Positions 49,560 to 60,725 of a DNA stretch of 64,000 nucleotides are shown piece by piece. Each line of letters opens with the position of its first letter. Position 1 is the first letter of the stretch. The stretch spans positions 10,857,625 to 10,921,624 of the forward strand of contig OX392542.1 of NCBI GenBank assembly GCA_947623455.1. Direction: 5' to 3'. The position numbers and the translations under genes are program-made. The DNA is from Mimachlamys varia. Lineage: Eukaryota > Mollusca > Bivalvia > Pectinida > Pectinidae. Below the pieces are notes generated by a model. The model was given only the letters and a program-made list of their open reading frames with translations. It made no database searches and had not been told where the DNA came from.

Positions 49560-51200
49560 ATTACAGTACAGTACAGTACACTTGTGTTAACAATAATAAA
49601 AATTATCACAATTGCTTACATTTTGCATGTTTTTTTCAACATAATTCAATGTTGACTTCAGTTGTGAGTTTGTTCATCTGACTCAAGAATTCGAGTGAAA
49701 TGCGAATAAATAAAAACGTAAAGATATGCAGAGCTGTGAAATACGTTGAGAAAGTAAAGTTTCGAACATCTGACATAACGGTTTAACACTGCAGTTTGAC
49801 AAGTCTGACTTACCCTGGGCGTCATTGATCCACAGTATCGATACAATACAGTTGTGTGTAGTTCCATATGCTTCTCCAGATCTTCATTTGCACCATTTGC
49901 GTTTCCTGATGTGTGGAGTCAACGTGTAGCGTTATGAAGCGTCTTAGATAAAAGTTGATGACTTTAACCGACCATATAAACGGCGTTGATACCAGAATAA
50001 GACACATTGATCTAACTTTCCAACTGATCGATGTTCATCATACGTAACCTATTGATTCATGTTTCCATCTTTAAGCAACTATTGTTCTACTAAGAACGTT
50101 TACCTCCAGCACCATTAGTAAATTCCTTACAGTTGTAGAGTTTTGCCGTTTTACTCCTTAATTGTTTAGCTTCACCATGTTTCCTTTATTTTGAGTAGTA
50201 ATTATTTTGTTTCAGAAGTTCTAAGATTGATGAATTCATTAACAATAAAGTAGCTTGCGACGTTGGATAAGAATTCTTGTATCGTAGTTCCTAAAATACT
50301 AGATTCCTAGATCTACCGGTAACCCACCTGGTGCGTTCGCGCATTCCATGTAGACCAGTCTATCTCACCACGGTTTGTTATAGTCTAAATAACGTTTGTC
50401 TCCACAAAGACTTTCAGCATCATACATTATTAAAACTGTGTGTCTGTATGACGTCAGAATATATGGGATCAGAAAGTACTTCTTGTTATACGTAATACAT
50501 TTGATTGATTTTTTAAAGGTATTGAACATTATTGAACATACATGTAGATATCCATCCATGTCACATGTCATTTAAACAAGACACCTATGTCTGGTGCTTA
50601 TTTGTCATTATAGTTTGTCAGTATCCAAAATACTGCAATACACTACCATTGATTCATGTAGTTTAATTTCATAAATGTTCCTAAGAGATTACGACTCAAG
50701 GTGTAGTGAATAAATGTTGTAATACAGTCGTGATAAATTGCTCTCGGTGGTTATTTGCAATATTGTACGATAGGAAAAGTCAACAATTTGTATAAAAATG
50801 ATTAATATGTTGATCCGTCCAGCCAGACAACTCGGGTTTATTGATTCTCATTGTCGACTGTCCTCCATCATGTATTTAAAATCAGTCATGTTTACCTATT
50901 TCCCTGACGTATGTACACGGAGGTTTATATCAAAATAGTCAGAAATGTTAGAATAAGTATAAAAACCGCAAAAATGATAGTGCATTGACTTGTTGATGCT
51001 TGGAACTTTATGATTCAATCACCGTAATGATACTACTTATGTGATACCATGGTAACTGGTGTCTATGTTAATCTTGGGTCTTATGGAGCGCCCCTATGCT
51101 TAATCGTACAAGTCGAGTATTCGCTCAAAAATAAAGATTTGAAAAATTGCAATAGTTGACGTTAGTTGTATGTAAGAATCATGATTGTTAAGTTGCTTGA
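49560..51200. other. AT-rich intergenic stretch, no gene recognised
   Basis: No supported feature apart from a short 'acagtacagtacagtac' run at about 49564-49580. Confidence 0.5.
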
Positions 51201-51224
51201 ATGGTAGGGTCTTACCATTTCTTT

Positions 51225-51880
51225 ATTTTGCTTACAATGAATTGGTCCAAATTAAGTGTAGGGGAGGCAACCTCACTCTACTTAAACTACGACCAACATG
51301 GACAGCTTACTACTAAGCTATACGATAAACGTGATGATTTCAATTTTCCGATCGTTTACTTTATATTTCTTGATAGTAACATCCCTGCTTCTCCAACCTA
51401 TGGTGTTTACATGTCGCAGTTGATTCGGTATTCCGGGGCTTGCTCTAAATATCGTGATTTTCGTGATCGATGTCGACTGCTGACAAACATACTTACAACA
51501 CAAGGATTCGAGAGATGCTGGTTGATCAGAACTATGGGCAAGTTTTATGTTCGCCATCTTTGTCTCATTGAGAAATATTCTGTATCTTTAAGTGATATGA
51601 AGATAGACGTTTTTGAGTATGCTCAATAGTGTGTTTACTTGTTGTGATTGACGATGATACTCGGTTTTCATTTTGAGAACTTGATGTTTACTTGGATGTG
51701 ACAAAGATTTACATGGCGGGTGTCGTCGATGAAGTAGAGGACGCTTACTCTTCCGGAACACCTGGTCTTATTCTCTTCATGAGAATCTTTCCTTTGTTCA
51801 TATTTTGCCCCTGGTTTAATCGATTTTGAGTTTGGGTTATGATTTTGTTAAAACTTTGGTATTCTCTTATTTCTTTTTGT
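51225..51880 (+). mobile_element. Retroelement copy with intact C-terminal RT-region frame
   Basis: An open frame to the stop at 51627-51629 encodes YLNYDQHGQLTTKLYDKRDD, NFPIV, SNIPASPTYGVYMSQLIRY and GKFYVRHLCLIEKYSVSLSD. This is the segment immediately C-terminal to the YIDD region seen at 28256-28477. The spacer and hallmark tail follow to 51880. The catalytic part is absent (5' truncation). Confidence 0.75.
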
Positions 51881-52094
51881 AGTAAAAAGTATGATTCTAA
51901 AGTTACAATGTAGAAACTGTTATGCAAACGCAATCCTTTTCAGTGTAAGGAACCATACTGTTTCATGTAGGTTTAATGTAAATTGATGCCATTGATCGTA
52001 AAATAAACAGAAACTTAACACTCCAAATAATAATAATAATAATCTAGACAAAAAAATCAGATTTTCTTTTGTTCGCCTCAGTATAAATGTAAAC

Positions 52095-52240
52095 ATGTCA
52101 ACAATTAGGAGATGTGACCTAGATTTGCAAGGCGGGAGTCATCGATAAAGCAGACGACGCTTTACTTCCGGAACGCTTGTTCATAGGTTGCCCCTAATCA
52201 CATAGGTTTGTTTGTTCGGATTATGGTTTTGCTGACTAAA
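52095..52240 (+). mobile_element. Short diverged RT retroelement tail
   Basis: 'ggcgggagtcatcgataaag', 'cttccggaacgctt' and 'ttcggattatggttttgctg'. Diverged and internally deleted. Confidence 0.55.
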
Positions 52241-52454
52241 CTGAGTAAACTCATTTCAGAACGTCAAAACACATGTATCTAGTAGGCAGGTAGTCAGTAT
52301 TATAAGACTCTTTAATGACCAGGGATGTAAGATAGGGAAATTCCATCCGAATATTGGTAAAACAATTATTTCTTTTAGTCTTAGTTTTATAGTCACCATT
52401 TTGGTATCGTCATGAAATATTATGTATCCTTCAGCTTGTACAAAAAACAAAAAA

Positions 52455-52760
52455 ATGAAACCCGAACACAAAATCGATTAAACTAACAACAAAATATGAA
52501 CAAAGGAAAGTTGTTCACGGATACACTTTAAAATGTACACAAAAATAAGACCAGGTGTTCCGGAAAAGTAAGCGTATTCTGCTACATTGACGACAACCGC
52601 AATTTATATCTTGGTCACATCAAAGTAAACGTCGGGTCCTCACAGTGATATTCGAGCCATCATTCCCAATCACAATAAGTAAATAAACTAAAGAACATAT
52701 TCAAAACTGCCCACCGTCATATCATCAACAAGACTAATAGGGCGACCAATGAAGGTAAAC
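52455..52760 (-). mobile_element. RT retroelement tail, head-to-head with the next copy
   Basis: 'aggtgttccggaaaagtaag' and 'cacaaaatcgattaaactaa'. Its inner (5') end lies about 35 bp from the inner end of the opposite-strand copy at 52795-52990. Confidence 0.7.
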
Positions 52761-52794
52761 GCCAATTTGTTGTGAACGAGAATGATGCCTATTT

Positions 52795-52990
52795 TTTTAC
52801 TTTGACATTTACTTGGATATTCGCTTAATTTGCATTCTGGGTGTCGTCGATGAAACAGGAGAACCTTTCTCTTCTGAAACACCTAGTCTTATTCTCCATG
52901 TTGATATTTCTTTTCTTCATAATTGGTTCCTAGTTTAATCGATTTTAAGTCGGATTATGGTTTTGTTGACGCTTCGATACTGTCTTATCT
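52795..52990 (+). mobile_element. RT retroelement tail, inverted partner
   Basis: 'tgggtgtcgtcgatgaaaca', 'tttaatcgattttaagtcgg' and 'gttttgttgacgcttcgata'. Confidence 0.7.
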
Positions 52991-52999
52991 TTTATAACC

Positions 53000-53660
53000 T
53001 CATTGAAGGATACAGAAAATCTTATGTATGATGCAGCGTAATCGTTTGATTTTTGATTTATGAATTATGATCGGAAACTTGATGATAGCTGATTTTAATA
53101 CGATGCGTGAACTACAAAATAAGTTTCTTAATCGGAGATAGATATAAATATATTAGCCACCTATATAGCATATTAAAGAAATGTGAACAAATAAAACCAA
53201 TCAGGACTCATCCTAGAAATCAAATAAATGTTATTTTGTTTCAATTTAAAGCCTATTAATTTTTTGAATTTATCATCAAACGATGTTCTAAAGTTAACAT
53301 TTTATCGATTCCTAAAGCTCTGTTATCGATGTTAAGACGGTCATTATTTTGAGTTTATTTGGCTTTATGCAATTCTGTTTTTTATTCAACTGAATAAATC
53401 CGGCATCAACCAAACCAAGTAAACTTACAGATAAATTTAATGGAAACAGTTTACTAGTGATTTATCTGTAGCACAAGCGCAGACGATTAGTTCCTTTACA
53501 GTAGGTACAATAATTCTGTTTTTTTTCACGATTGGATTATATTTTCGTCATATTTCTTTAGATGTTAATGATTATATTTGTCGTAATGTTACCTTTGTCA
53601 GTGTATGTGACAAAATGAAATGCCTTATGAGGAGTAAACCGTGCTCTGCTCTTGCTTTCT
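53000..53660. other. AT-rich intergenic stretch, no gene recognised
   Basis: No supported feature. Confidence 0.5.
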
Positions 53661-53837
53661 TGTAATAACGTCAGACAGCTGATCTTTTTACCTTACCTGG
53701 TGAAATAACGTCAGACAGCTGACCTTTTCACCTTACCTGGTGAAATAACGTCAGATAGCTGACCTTTTTACCTTACCTGGTGAAATAACGTCAGATAGCT
53801 GACCTTTTTACCTTACCTGGTGAAATAACGTCAGACA
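53661..53837. repeat. 40-bp tandem repeat, about 4.4 copies
   Basis: Unit 'tgaaataacgtcagacagct' plus 'gaccttttcaccttacctgg', repeated at 40-bp steps and nearly identical. Its complement resembles the sequence just downstream of gene A (27455-27545). It directly abuts the start of segmental duplication copy 2. Confidence 0.9.
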
Positions 53838-53904
53838 GTATACGTATCCGTACACGCTAACCTTGCCCATGATATTACTGAAGGAGCCGTTGTTAGTGTC
53901 ACTG

Positions 53905-54602
53905 GCAGTCAGTGTTGTGGAGTGTTGACTCGCTAGTCAGTATTGTTGAGTGGGCACTCGCTAGTAAGTATTGTGAGTTGTGAACTCCCTAGGCAGGATT
54001 GTGGAGTGTGAATTCTCTAGTCAGTATTGTGGAGTGTGGACTCGCTAGGCAGTATTGTGGAGTGTGAACTCCCTAGGCAGTATTGTGGAGTGTGAACTCT
54101 CTAGTCAGTATTGTGGAGTGTGGACTCCCTAGGCAGTATTGTTGAGTGGGCACTCGCTAGTCAGTATTGTGGAGTGTGAACTCTCTAGTCAGTATTGTGG
54201 AGTGTGGACTCGCTAGGCAGTATTGTGGAGTGGGCACTCGCTAGTCAGTATTGTGGAGTGTGAACTCTCTAGTCAGTATTATGGAGTGTGGACTCCCTAG
54301 GCAGTATTGTGGAGTGGGCACTCGCTAGTCAGTATTGTGGAGTGTGAACTCTCTAGTCAGTATTGTGGAGTGTGGACTCCCTAGGCAGTATTGTGGAGTG
54401 TGAACTCCCTAGGCAGTATTGTGGAGTGTGAACTATCTAGTCAGTATTGTGGAGTGTGGACTCACTAGGCAGTATTGAGGAATGTGAACTCCAAAGTCGG
54501 AACTGTGGAGTGTGAACTTTCTTGGCAGTATTGTGGAGTGTGGACTCCCTCGGCAGTATTGTGGAGTGTGGACTCGCTAGGCAGTATTGTGGAGTGTGGA
54601 CA
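53905..54602 (+). repeat. 28-bp minisatellite upstream of gene C
   Basis: About 25 copies of 'cagtattgtggagtgtgaac' plus 'tccctagg', with a three-unit higher-order pattern involving 'gtgggcactcgctagt'. About twice the length of the array upstream of gene A. Confidence 0.9.
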
Positions 54603-54883
54603 TCATACTATAGGTGATGATTATTAGAAACAAAAATATGTATTTTTTTCCCCGCGGTATAAATGATACATACTAGATTCATTCCTTAATGTAAGTATGT
54701 AATTGACATTGATTTCTGTATTTGTGATTCATTGTAGCTTGTGTGTCGACTTAAAGTATATGATTTAATATATATATGATCGTTGAAGTAATAACGACAG
54801 TACCGGCAAATAAATTGTAAAAGTTTCGAAGCCTTACGCTCCTTTATCAAGACACAGAAAAATGAAACAATTACATTGGAATA

Positions 54884-57714
54884 CAGTTGAGTGTAGACTA
54901 AAGGTTACACCCAAGTGCACTCCGAGTGCACTCCGTTTGGACTTGGAGTGCACTCCATTTGGACTCCATATGAACTTGGAGTGCACTCCTTGTCCGCTCT
55001 GAGTCTACCTGGAGTCCTATGTTTAAAGACATGAAATTCAATTCTACTTGGGGTTCACATTCAAATTAGATAAAATACTATATAAGACATGTACAGTAGT
55101 TCTGTTTACAATAGATAAAAAGATATATAATATAATCTACATTAAATTTTGTTGTTTCGTGTACAAGGAATAAATATCTGGACCATTATTACAAAACTTT
55201 ATAATACACTTGAAATGTGAACACATTTAACCAATTAACCTACATGTTTATAAAGATTATAAAAGACAGTATAATATCAAGTTTTTATGAAAGTTAATTG
55301 CATAATATTTAATGATATTGATAATATTTGTAAAGAAACAAAAATGAATTAAACAATTTTTATTGTGCATCTGAATGTCAAAAAACGTTTTTTGTGTATG
55401 TGTCCATGTATATGCTATTATTCATCCATTTAAATATTGTAATTTAACAAGTATTGATGAAACTTATTAAATTTTCAATGAATGAAAAAGTATGTTATTT
55501 CATGTATGTTAGCTTCTTTTTTTTTTACACCAAAGGAAAAATTTATTGTAATGAAAAAAGATTTAACTTCAACTTCTATTAAAATCAGTTAACCTTAATG
55601 ATTAGGCTTAAAACCCCTACACTAACTATACATTTTTAATGATAGATTGTACCCACACTACAGTATGTAGGTTGAGTACTACCCAATATAAGTGTCAATT
55701 ATCTGTAATGGCCAATGCCGCCATGCAAGGCTGACCCTGGTCTGTCACACCTGATATTTGTTCCAGGTGAGTGACCTGATAGCCAAGTACTGATACTGGC
55801 ACTGCATGTATACCAGGTTTGCAGTCCGTGTTATGATGAAAATCTTAAAGTAGGACTTTGACCACAGAATTACACTGAATAGATTTCAAGTTTTGTCGGT
55901 GCTTTGGCATTCATGTTATTTTATAGCTACATGTACGTATCATGCATTCAGAATAAAATCAACTTCACTTATATATGCCGGTATATGAAATGTAACTTTA
56001 ATTAATTATCTCCAAGTACCATCACAGACTTAGATATCAGAGCTCTATAATCAAATTCCGTGGTACCATATATATATGTACCTTTAATTCTCTCATGATT
56101 TAGTAATTTTATTCTCCCGTGTTCCATCTTTCTGTCATAATTTTGTTTCTGCCAATTAATTCCTCCATGGATAGAGATATTGAACCATATATTTCGTAAT
56201 ATATGTAGTTGTATGAGAATATATAAGTCGCAAATCAGGTTCTGGCTATTAGTAAACTTAAACTAAAATAACATGGCTGACATTGAAGAGCCTTGTCTCA
56301 GACCAGTGTATATTTTATTTGCTTGTATGGCAATTTGAGCACCAACTTTTTTTTACTGAAGATAGTGTCACATATTACATCACATGTTACAAATACAAGT
56401 ATGAGTAAAAATGTTCAATGGTAATCAAGACCAAAAAGTTATAGACTTTTAAATTGATGAAAAGCCATGTCATATTGGGATGAAACTAATATGTGTCAAT
56501 ATCTGTTATAATTATAGTGGCAACACCATAGTCAGAGGTTTTGGAAAATGTTCCACTCAGCCAATATTATATATATCCTTGTATTTTAGTAAATAGGACA
56601 CAGGTACAGGGTGAAAACAATGGGTACTAATTACAGATAAGGCTATAGCCTGTTTTTGAAAAGTAACTATACTTCTCAGGTAACAACTCACCTGCGGAAT
56701 GCTTCATCGCATCTAATTTATTTCCTTTACAATGTTTATTAAAACATTTTTCATTTTGTAAAGTAAAAGTATTCTCTATTGAAGGCTAAGTTTAACTTAA
56801 AATAAAAGAACAGGTAATTATTAGACAAGTAAATATTGAAATAGACTATAGTCGGTTTTGTCAAGGTAAAAATACAGATAATATGAACCCTGGGTCTAGA
56901 CTGTCAGCAGCATGTACCAGCAATTATAAATAAAGGTCAGACATGTATAAGGTGTTATGACCTGTTCCCAACTAACAATCAGGGGCCCCAGGGTTATTTT
57001 TTCCAGAAACAGTTAATCTTCTTCACATTATACTTGAATGTCTAATGTTTTAATTAAAATATACCTTTTTATAACATTATATTTTACTATAATTGAATTT
57101 ATCACTAGACGCCATTTAAAATCCACACACAGATCTAGACTTCACTTATTGTAAGACCACAAAGGACAATAAGTCAAATATATGTTGTGCTTGTTCCGAA
57201 ATCCTTCATTGCATTGTAAATCTTCAAGATTTATTCAGTTATTTTGTATCTGTTATTGTCATTCAAAGTTTCAAATACAGTAATGTAAGTATACATTTTA
57301 AGGTTTTTATATCAAGTTCAACTAATTTATTACATAAATTATACAAAGATTAAACAGCAGACATAGTCTATATTGCTTGTTAAACAACTAAATAACGAAC
57401 CTTTAATATAAACATCTACAGCAACAAAACTATGTATTAATAAATATTGATTGATTGATTTATATGATACATGTACATGTTGTACCATCTACAATTCAAA
57501 ATGCAATATGAATGTGGCCCTTATATGTAGAGGTATTAATGCCTGATAGGACTTCAGATAGACTCGGAGTGGACCTGGAGTGCACTCTAAGTTCATATGG
57601 AGTCCAAACGGAGTGCACTCCAAGTTTACCTGGAGTCCAAACGGAGTGTACTCCAAGTCCAAACGGAGTGCACTCGGAGTGCACTTTGTGTAACCTTTAG
57701 TCTACACTCAACTG
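54884..57714. mobile_element. 2.8-kb TA-flanked element with ~130-150 bp terminal inverted repeats, no transposase
   Basis: Ends are TA-CAGTTGAGTGTAGACTAAAG... and the exact complement ...CTTTAGTCTACACTCAACTG-TA. The inverted repeats run about 54884-55020 and 57560-57714 and are built of sub-repeats around the palindrome GGAGTGCACTCC alternating with 'gtttggact'. The roughly 2.5-kb interior is AT-rich without a long reading frame. The gene A copy of the duplication (near 21590-21610) lacks it and continues from 'attacatt' to 'gttattgcccag', acting as an empty site. TA duplication suggests Tc1/mariner-type mobilisation (inference). Confidence 0.82.
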
Positions 57715-57944
57715 TAGTTATTGTCCAGATCTTAAATACAGTGTACAAAGGAACTGGGCGACAAGCGAAGTCTATTAGTCGCCCTCCAATCCCCTCTTTT
57801 TGAATTACAAAATATGTGATGTTCAGATCTTAGATAAAAAAGAACCGTAAAGCTAATGATAAAATAGATCTAACTTATGTTAAGTGTCTAAAAACAAATT
57901 CCGAAACGTTCACATAAAAATATTGCAAAGTAAAAATCGATCAA

Positions 57945-58345
57945 ATTTGGGACAAAATATGAACAAACAAATTATTTACCCGGATAGCATTGGAAAAGCA
58001 GAGAATACGTCATCAAAACCATAATCAATTAAATAGGAGCAAAATACGAACAAAAATGGTGTTCCGGAAGAGTAAGCGTATTCTGATTCATCGACGACAC
58101 CCGCCATGTACATCATGGTCACATCCAAGTAAATGTCATGGCCTCAAAGTGAAAACCGATTTATCATTCTCAATCAAAACAAGTAGACATACTAATGAGT
58201 TAATTTATAAAATGTCGACTTTCATATCAAAGAAAAACAAAGAATATTTCTCGATGAAACAAAGATGGCCAATTAACACTTATTTTTAAACCTTCATCCA
58301 TCGAATTTTTGCGCTTTTATTTTTCGTCAGCAATCGGCAGCTATC
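57945..58345 (-). mobile_element. RT retroelement tail (duplicate of 21825-22310)
   Basis: 'ggtgttccggaagagtaagc' and 'ttcatcgacgacacccgcca', preceded by the same 'acccggatagcattggaaaa' junction seen at 21870. Confidence 0.75.
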
Positions 58346-58600
58346 ACGAAATGTCTAAACATTTTCTTCATGCAAGAAAAGTATTATTTATTTTAAGATT
58401 TTTGTCACACAACCAAACAATGATTGTATGTGACGTTTAATGACTAGTATGGTATGCTTTCTGGCAACTTCATTAGCCAAGTGACCATTAAAAACATCAG
58501 ACACACTTTGATTTTGGTAGAAATTGCATTGCTATTGAATTCTTATAAAAACTGCAGCTATCTAGCCTCTACATTGGTAGTTTTTTCCGTTGATTTTCAG

Positions 58601-58716
58601 ATTGCATTTTTTCAAACATCTCGGGAGTATGTGACCTGTCAGTGTTGTTGTTATAATAACATACATATTTGTTATTGACAAGACGACATCTGTAGAACAT
58701 ATCACAAACGACGACG
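58601..58716 (+). promoter_or_regulatory. Putative 5' UTR (part) of gene C
   Basis: Conserved with 22564-22679 ('gtatgtgacctgtcagtgtt', 'catatcacaaacgacgacg'), ending at the ATG. Confidence 0.4.
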
Positions 58717-60725
58717 ATGCAGCCATTTTCCCTGATTGTAGTCACAAGCTTCCTGTTAAACATTCCAGTGTCAGGTATGTAGGAATCTGAATTCACTCAT
58801 CCCTGTTACCCACCAGCCATTATGGTTTGGGGCCAGTGGCATATTTATAAGAATATGTATCCACTTACCACCACAACGCCTATAACATCCTTTATGTAAC
58901 TATAATGCACTGTAAACGTACATATTTCAGTGGAAATATTATTTTGGCGATTTAGGCGCTGAAATTATTCCGCTTAATTATGATTTCGCTAATCACAGTT
59001 TCTGTATATTACTTTCTACAGTAAGTATTCTAAGTGCGCGAATGTATCATTGAGCTTCCCTGTTTGAATTCGGTGATGCGCTAAATTTTGATTGCGCCAA
59101 ATAAGTACGTCCACAGTATCCTTTTAAAGAACATGATGTCACTCATCCATGTTCTTCATCAGAACATGGCTTTTGTGACCAGCATATTACGACTTGAAGT
59201 CACCTCTGTTACCCACCACCATTCCAGTCACTGATGATGAAGCTGTTCATGTACCACAGCGGAATATGACTTTCTTGACCCGTTATTTACCTTGAAGCCA
59301 TCCACAATTTCTATCAGAACTGGTGTCTTTGGTCGCCTTGTTTCAGATGTTTCATATGTAAATCCTTGTTTTGTTTCTTCTTTGCCTCTATTTTAATCGA
59401 TTTTGAGTTAGGTTTATGGTTTTGTTGACCCTTCGGTATTTTCTGATTTTGTTTTCACAAGAAGAGACATGTACGTGAAACATTTTGAATTCTATTTCTG
59501 CTCTGTATATTATTATGATATCACATGGTTTATTTTGATGTTATGAATCATAAATATCAAAACAATCTTTTTTATTTGTGTGGAATTTTGTTTTACTCTG
59601 AATGTATTGAATTGCATACACAGTGTATTTTTTCACCTTTCCATACAGAAACGGAAAAGATGTGGTGTTCCGAATATCTTCTGTCTGGATTCTCTGGTGT
59701 TCCGAACGAAGCTTTCACGGCATCTAGTTCATATTCGGGACAAGACGACTACAGTCCTGATAATGCTCGACTGTATTTTGAAAGACCAAACTTAATTAGC
59801 GGTTCTGGATGGTGTGCCGATCACATAAACGAGGAGTCCTTTATACAAGTAAACCAGTTTTGACTTTTTTGTAGTACACGAACTTTCAATATCTGGACCA
59901 GGAATATATTCAATAATTAACAAAACAATTGATTTGAAACAATACGATTTTCGTTTAACTTATTAAATAGATTATTTGAGCCGAAACATGCAACCGATAT
60001 ATACATGCATTGAGTACTAAACGTACCATGTCAATAGGATGGAAACTGCTGGTATAATTAATAATTTGCAAACTCATTTGGCCGTATTACACGAGTACTG
60101 TTGTGCTAAATCATTTGTAAACTTGACGAAGTATAATGCTAGAGGTACTTTTTTGTTTTGCAAAACGTTATTTGGGAAGAATATATTGCAATTCTTTCTT
60201 TCTATTTGTATATAAATATGAACTTTCACTTTTTGCAACAATTATGAAACAAGCTATCCATCTTGTATAAAACACTCTTGTTTGGTTGGCCCGGGAGTTA
60301 GCGCGCAGGGGCTCTTATTGTGGGAGGAAACCAGAGTATCCGGAGAAAACCCACGTGGTCGGGCAGTTGACCCCCATTCCATTTCACGTCATGTCGGGGA
60401 TTCGAAACCCGTCCGCCTTAGTGAAAGACAAGTACGCTGTCCACTGCACCACCTGACCATCTCGCTATTTGTATACATATATAAATAGTTTCGAACGTTA
60501 TCCAGCAAGTCTTAGTTTGCTTACAGGAGAAAAGAGTAATGAAGGTTTTGTCTGCATAATATGTTTTGACATTTACAGGTACAACTTGATACAGAAGCTA
60601 TCGTAGAATCCGTGTCAATACAAGGCCGCGGCGACTATCCACAATGGGTGAAGACGTTCCACATATTATACAGTTCTGACAGTGTTACCTGGACTACGGT
60701 GTTGACCCCGGACAACAACCCCGAG
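58717..60725 (+). CDS. Gene C: discoidin - (PAN - lectin) protein, exons 1-3 only (3'-partial)
   Basis: Exons 58717-58774 (signal peptide, MQPFSLIVVTSFLLNIPVSG), 59649-59848 and 60579-60725. Lengths of 58, 200 and 147 nt and their phases are identical to gene A. Together they encode the signal peptide and about two thirds of the F5/8C domain (SEYLLSGFSGVPNEAFTASS, QGRGDYPQWVKTF, TVLTPDNNPE). The remaining exons must lie beyond 64000. The window ends inside a 42-bp array made from the exon 3 donor region, so whether a full gene follows cannot be seen. Nearly identical to gene A in these exons, hence a recent duplicate. Confidence 0.82.
59335..59445 (+). mobile_element. RT retroelement terminal fragment
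   Basis: 'ttttaatcgattttgagtta' to 'ttgttgacccttcggtattt', in intron 1 of gene C. Confidence 0.6.
60290..60465 (-). mobile_element. tRNA-derived SINE remnant in intron 2 of gene C
   Basis: The minus strand has the A-box TGGTGCAGTGG (60441-60451) and the B-box GGGTTTCGAATCCCC (60396-60410). The body 'ggtttcctcccac' and 'ctccggatactctgg' is shared in pattern with 13905-14082. Confidence 0.65.

Noticed and set aside
57496..57700. Open frames on both strands with HSECTPFG/ECTPSPNG-like repeats
   Set aside because: They fall in the terminal inverted repeat of the TA-flanked element and reflect its short sub-repeats, not a protein.
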